Below, one piece after another: positions 30,411 through 33,105 of a stretch of 33,105 nt of DNA. Position numbers and translations under genes: made by a program. The notes below the pieces were generated by a model that did no database searches, was not told the DNA's origin, and was given only the letters and a program-made list of their open reading frames with translations. The stretch lies in NCBI GenBank assembly GCA_965369035.1, contig CBDUPF010000005.1, positions 1-33,105 on the forward strand, read 5' to 3'. The stretch comes from Aliishimia sp965369035. GTDB lineage: Bacteria; Pseudomonadota; Alphaproteobacteria; Rhodobacterales; Rhodobacteraceae. Within the stretch, counting starts at the first letter, position 1, and each line of letters begins with the position of its first letter.

Positions 30411-31316
30411 ATGCGCGACGCCCCTTTCGAAGAAAAGAGCCCGGTATCCGACGGGCATTCGGGTGGCGGCATCCAGGCGCGCGATGTCACCGTCACCTAT
30501 CGCAATGGCCACACCGCCCTGCGCGATGCCAGTTTCGAGATTCCCAAAGGCACGATCACCGCGCTTGTCGGGGTGAACGGTGCGGGCAAGTCCACGCTTT
30601 TCAAGGCGATCATGGGGTTCCTTCCGGCCGCGAAGGGCGAGATCCGGCTGCTTGGCCGCACGGTTAAGGACGCCTTGCGTGACAACCTCGTGGCCTACGT
30701 TCCGCAGGCCGAAGAGGTGGACTGGTCCTTTCCCGTGCTGGTGGAGGACGTGGTCATGATGGGCCGCTATGGCCACATGGGCTTCCTCCGCCGACCTTCA
30801 GCCGCGGATCGCGCCGCCGTCGACCAGGCGCTGGAGCGCGTGAACATGGGAGAGTTTCGCACCCGTCAGATCGGCGAACTCTCGGGCGGGCAGCGAAAGC
30901 GCGTCTTCCTCGCGCGGGCGCTGGCCCAGGACGGGCAGGTGATCCTGCTCGACGAGCCCTTCACCGGTGTCGACGTGAAGACGGAGGAGCAGATCGTGGC
31001 GCTCCTGCGGGAATTGCGCGACGAAGGCCGGGTCATGCTGGTCTCCACCCACAACCTCGGCTCGGTGCCCGAATTCTGCGACCGCACCGTTCTCGTGAAG
31101 GGCACCGTGCTGGCTTACGGCCCGACGGAGACGACCTTTACCCGCAAGAACCTTGAACGGGCCTTCGGCGGTGTGCTGCGCCACTTCACCTTGGGCGGCG
31201 AGGCGCTGCACGATGACTATGATGCGGACAGCCGCACGGTCACGATCTTCACCGACGACGAGCGCCCGCTGGTGCACTACGGCGGCCAGACCCGCACGCG
31301 GGAGGGCAATTCGTGA
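30411..31316 (+). CDS. sitB: Manganese/iron ABC transporter, ATP-binding protein
   Basis: Encodes 301 residues. The nucleotide-binding domain has Walker A GVNGAGKST (54-62), the Q-loop in AYVPQAEEVDWSFPV, signature LSGGQRKRVFLARAL, Walker B VILLDEPFTGVD and the H-loop STHN. An N-terminal extension of about 20 polar residues precedes the domain, and a tail of about 50 residues (EALHDDYDADSRTVTIFTDDE) follows it, as in other SitB proteins. ATG 30411 has AAGGAG 9 bases upstream. Its stop overlaps the GTG start of sitC (GTGA). It powers uptake through SitC and SitD at the inner membrane. Confidence 0.94.
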   Translation: MRDAPFEEKSPVSDGHSGGGIQARDVTVTYRNGHTALRDASFEIPKGTITALVGVNGAGKSTLFKAIMGFLPAAKGEIRLLGRTVKDALRDNLVAYVPQAEEVDWSFPVLVEDVVMMGRYGHMGFLRRPSAADRAAVDQALERVNMGEFRTRQIGELSGGQRKRVFLARALAQDGQVILLDEPFTGVDVKTEEQIVALLRELRDEGRVMLVSTHNLGSVPEFCDRTVLVKGTVLAYGPTETTFTRKNLERAFGGVLRHFTLGGEALHDDYDADSRTVTIFTDDERPLVHYGGQTRTREGNS

Positions 31317-32182
31317 TCGCCACGCTGCTGGAGCCCTTTTCCTATGGCTACATGACCAACGCCATGTGGGTCTCCGCGCTGGTGGGCGGGGTCTGCGCGT
31401 TTCTCTCCGCCTACCTCATGCTCAAGGGCTGGAGCCTGATCGGGGACGCGCTGTCCCACTCCGTCGTTCCCGGCGTGGCGGGCGCCTACATCCTCGGTCT
31501 GCCGTTTGCGTTGGGCGCGTTCCTCGCCGGTGGGCTGGCGGCCGGGTCGATGCTGTTTCTGTCGGACCGGTCGGGGCTGAAGATCGACGAGATCATCGGC
31601 CTGATCTTTACCGCCTTCTTCGGGCTGGGTCTGTTCATGGTCTCGGTCAACCCGATGTCGGTCTCGATCCAGACCATCACCATGGGCAACATTCTGGCCA
31701 TCACGCCGGGCGACACGCTGCAACTGGTGCTGATTGCAACCGTCTCTCTCGCCGTGCTGCTGCTGAAATGGAAAGACCTGATGGTGGTCTTCTTCGACGA
31801 GAACCACGCCCGCTCCATCGGGCTGCGCCCACAGTTGCTTAAGGCCGTGTTCTTCGTTCTGCTCTCTGCCTCTGTGGTGGCGGCGATGATGACGGTCGGG
31901 GCCTTCCTTGTGATCGCCATGGTCGTGACGCCGGGCGCGACGGCATATCTTCTCTGTGACCGGTTTCCCCGTCTTGTCGCGCTGTCCGTCCTGATCGGGG
32001 CGGCAACGAGCTTTTCCGGCGCCTACATCAGCTACTTTCTCGACGGCGCGACCGGCGGCGTGATCGTGACCTTGCAGACGCTGATCTTTCTCGCCGCCTT
32101 CGTCTTCGCACCCAAGCACGGGTTGCTCGCGGCAAGACGCAAGGCCGCAGCCGCACTTCGCGCACCGGAGGTGGCAGGATGA
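31313..32182 (+). CDS. sitC: Manganese/iron ABC transporter, permease
   Basis: Encodes 289 residues of the ABC-3 permease family with about eight membrane segments. The N-terminus MIATLLEPFSYGYMTNAMWVSALVGGVCAF and the conserved LKGWSLIGDALSHSVVPGVA are diagnostic; the cytoplasmic coupling region includes FFDENHARSIGLRP. It starts at GTG 31313 within the sitB stop and ends overlapping the sitD ATG (ATGA), so B, C and D are coupled. It pairs with SitD to form a heterodimeric channel. Confidence 0.94.
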   Translation: MIATLLEPFSYGYMTNAMWVSALVGGVCAFLSAYLMLKGWSLIGDALSHSVVPGVAGAYILGLPFALGAFLAGGLAAGSMLFLSDRSGLKIDEIIGLIFTAFFGLGLFMVSVNPMSVSIQTITMGNILAITPGDTLQLVLIATVSLAVLLLKWKDLMVVFFDENHARSIGLRPQLLKAVFFVLLSASVVAAMMTVGAFLVIAMVVTPGATAYLLCDRFPRLVALSVLIGAATSFSGAYISYFLDGATGGVIVTLQTLIFLAAFVFAPKHGLLAARRKAAAALRAPEVAG

Positions 32183-33024
32183 TCGAAACGCTCCTGCTTC
32201 CGTTCCAGTTTGCCTTCATGCAGAAGGCGTTCCTGATCGCGGCCATCGTGGCGGTGCCCACCGCGCTCCTGTCCTGCTTTCTCGTCCTCAAGGGCTGGGC
32301 GCTCATGGGCGACGCGGTGAGCCACGCGGTCCTGCCCGGCATCGTGCTGGCCTGGATCACCGGCCTGCCGCTCATCCTCGGCGCGTTCGCTGCCGGCATG
32401 ACCTGCGCGCTGCTTACCGGCTATCTCAGCGAAAACAGCCGGGTGAAACAGGACACCGTCATGGGTGTCGTCTTTTCCGGCATGTTCGGGGTCGGTCTTA
32501 TTCTTTACACGTCGATCCATACCAACGAACATCTCGATCACGTGCTGTTCGGCAACATGCTGGGCGTGGAGACGCATGATCTCTGGACGGCCGGCGTAAT
32601 CTCGCTCGGCGTGGCGACTGTGCTTGGCCTCAAATGGAAGGACTTCCTGCTCCATGCCTTCGATCCGGCCCAGGCGAAGGCGAGCGGCCTTCCGGTGAAC
32701 CTGCTCCATTACGGGCTGCTGTCAATCCTGTCGCTGACCATCGTGGCGACGCTCTCGGCTACGGGTCTGATCCTGGCGGTCGGCCTCATCATCGCGCCGG
32801 GCGCGATCGCCTTTCTGCTTGTGCGCAGCTTCGGGCGGATGCTCTTGGTCGCGACTGCGGTCTGCAGTCTCTCCATGCTTTCCGGGGTGTATCTCAGCTT
32901 TCATCTCGACAGCGCCCCCGCGCCGACCGTGGTGTTGATCCTGACGGGCGTCTTCATCGCGGCATTGCTGCACCGCTTGCGGCTCACGCGGGCGGCGTCG
33001 ACACGGCGGGCGACGGAGATCTGA
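32179..33024 (+). CDS. sitD: Manganese/iron ABC transporter, second permease
   Basis: Encodes 281 residues, an ABC-3 family permease clearly paralogous to SitC: MIETLLLPFQFAFMQKAFLIAAIVAVPTALLSCF, then LKGWALMGDAVSHAVLPGIVLAW, and the coupling region HAFDPAQAKASGLPV. About eight membrane segments. ATG 32179 overlaps the sitC stop. Two different permeases in tandem are the mark of sitABCD-type systems as opposed to mntABC-type with one. The operon ends here. Confidence 0.94.
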   Translation: MIETLLLPFQFAFMQKAFLIAAIVAVPTALLSCFLVLKGWALMGDAVSHAVLPGIVLAWITGLPLILGAFAAGMTCALLTGYLSENSRVKQDTVMGVVFSGMFGVGLILYTSIHTNEHLDHVLFGNMLGVETHDLWTAGVISLGVATVLGLKWKDFLLHAFDPAQAKASGLPVNLLHYGLLSILSLTIVATLSATGLILAVGLIIAPGAIAFLLVRSFGRMLLVATAVCSLSMLSGVYLSFHLDSAPAPTVVLILTGVFIAALLHRLRLTRAASTRRATEI

Positions 33025-33040
33025 GCGCGGCGTTCCGCGC
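33025..33040 (+). terminator. Hairpin at the end of sitABCD
   Basis: GCGCGG-CGTT-CCGCGC is a perfect 6-bp stem with a 4-base loop beginning right after the sitD stop. Only GATGTCTTA follows, so the T-run is poor. It may end transcription of sitABCD or of a convergent gene on the other strand. Confidence 0.4.
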
Positions 33041-33050
33041 GATGTCTTAC

Positions 33051-33104
33051 CTAAAGCCGTCGCATCCCCACGACCCGCACGGTCGCCGCGAGGAGAAACG
33101 CGCA
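33051..33104 (-). CDS. Possible C-terminus of a minus-strand membrane protein
   Basis: On the minus strand a frame is open from the window edge to a TAG at 33051-33053 and reads CAFLLAATVRVVGMRRL. A hydrophobic segment followed by a basic tail is a normal end for an inner-membrane protein, and a convergent gene ending here would fit the 27-base gap after sitD. Only 17 residues are visible, so this is a guess and no family is named. Confidence 0.25.
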   Translation of the reverse strand, partial: CAFLLAATVRVVGMRRL

Positions 33105-33105
33105 C

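Overview
The window looks like chromosomal DNA of an alphaproteobacterium, most likely of the Rhodobacteraceae (Roseobacter-like) group. Support comes from high G+C, the nrdR-ribD ... ribE-ribB-ribH-nusB order, an mmcB gene with an alphaproteobacterial GTTC-N7-GTTC SOS box, a tRNA-His with A73 and no G-1, a DUF6324-type small protein, and a MntR/SitABCD manganese module. I see no prophage, insertion sequence, CRISPR array or replication origin. The species cannot be named from this stretch.

Layout. 1-800: two adjacent paralogous secreted proteins of unknown function. 856-11717: yjbQ, nrdR and the riboflavin genes on the + strand, ending in nusB. This series is broken twice by genes on the - strand: a capsule cassette (kpsS, a Wza/KpsD-type export lipoprotein, kpsC) between ribD and ribE, and a proline-racemase-superfamily enzyme between ribE and ribB. 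11825-14400: a small two-helix membrane protein, a 110-residue protein made of 37-residue repeats with its own regulatory region and terminator, and an orphan Tat-exported family 5 solute-binding protein. 14401-14570 holds a strongly foldable segment with no gene, a candidate structured RNA.

14650-15865: SOS-controlled mmcB, a DUF6324 protein and a GNAT acetyltransferase. 16005-19258: a signalling cluster of two overlapping histidine kinases, a single-domain response regulator and the N-terminal remnant of a second regulator. The first kinase carries a three-helix domain resembling the plant ethylene receptor but lacks the copper-binding cysteine. 19519-21167: tRNA-His and an SLC13/DASS permease. 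21236-27467, read leftward: a housekeeping run of lipoprotein, D-Ala-D-Ala carboxypeptidase, tmk, holB, TatD hydrolase and PhnP-like hydrolase, with an AEC transporter at its end.

27730-28327: two tRNA-Ser genes facing each other. 28673-33024: mntR followed by sitABCD. The same 14-bp dyad (TTAG-N6-CTAA) lies in front of both mntR and sitA, which suggests one regulator controlling itself and the manganese transporter. The right edge may hold the C-terminus of a - strand gene.

The observations I would follow first are the unexplained structured segment at 14401-14570, the missing canonical start codon of kpsC, the kinase cluster with its ethylene-receptor-like module and truncated regulator, the SOS box of mmcB, the paired MntR-type operators, and the repeat protein at 12249.
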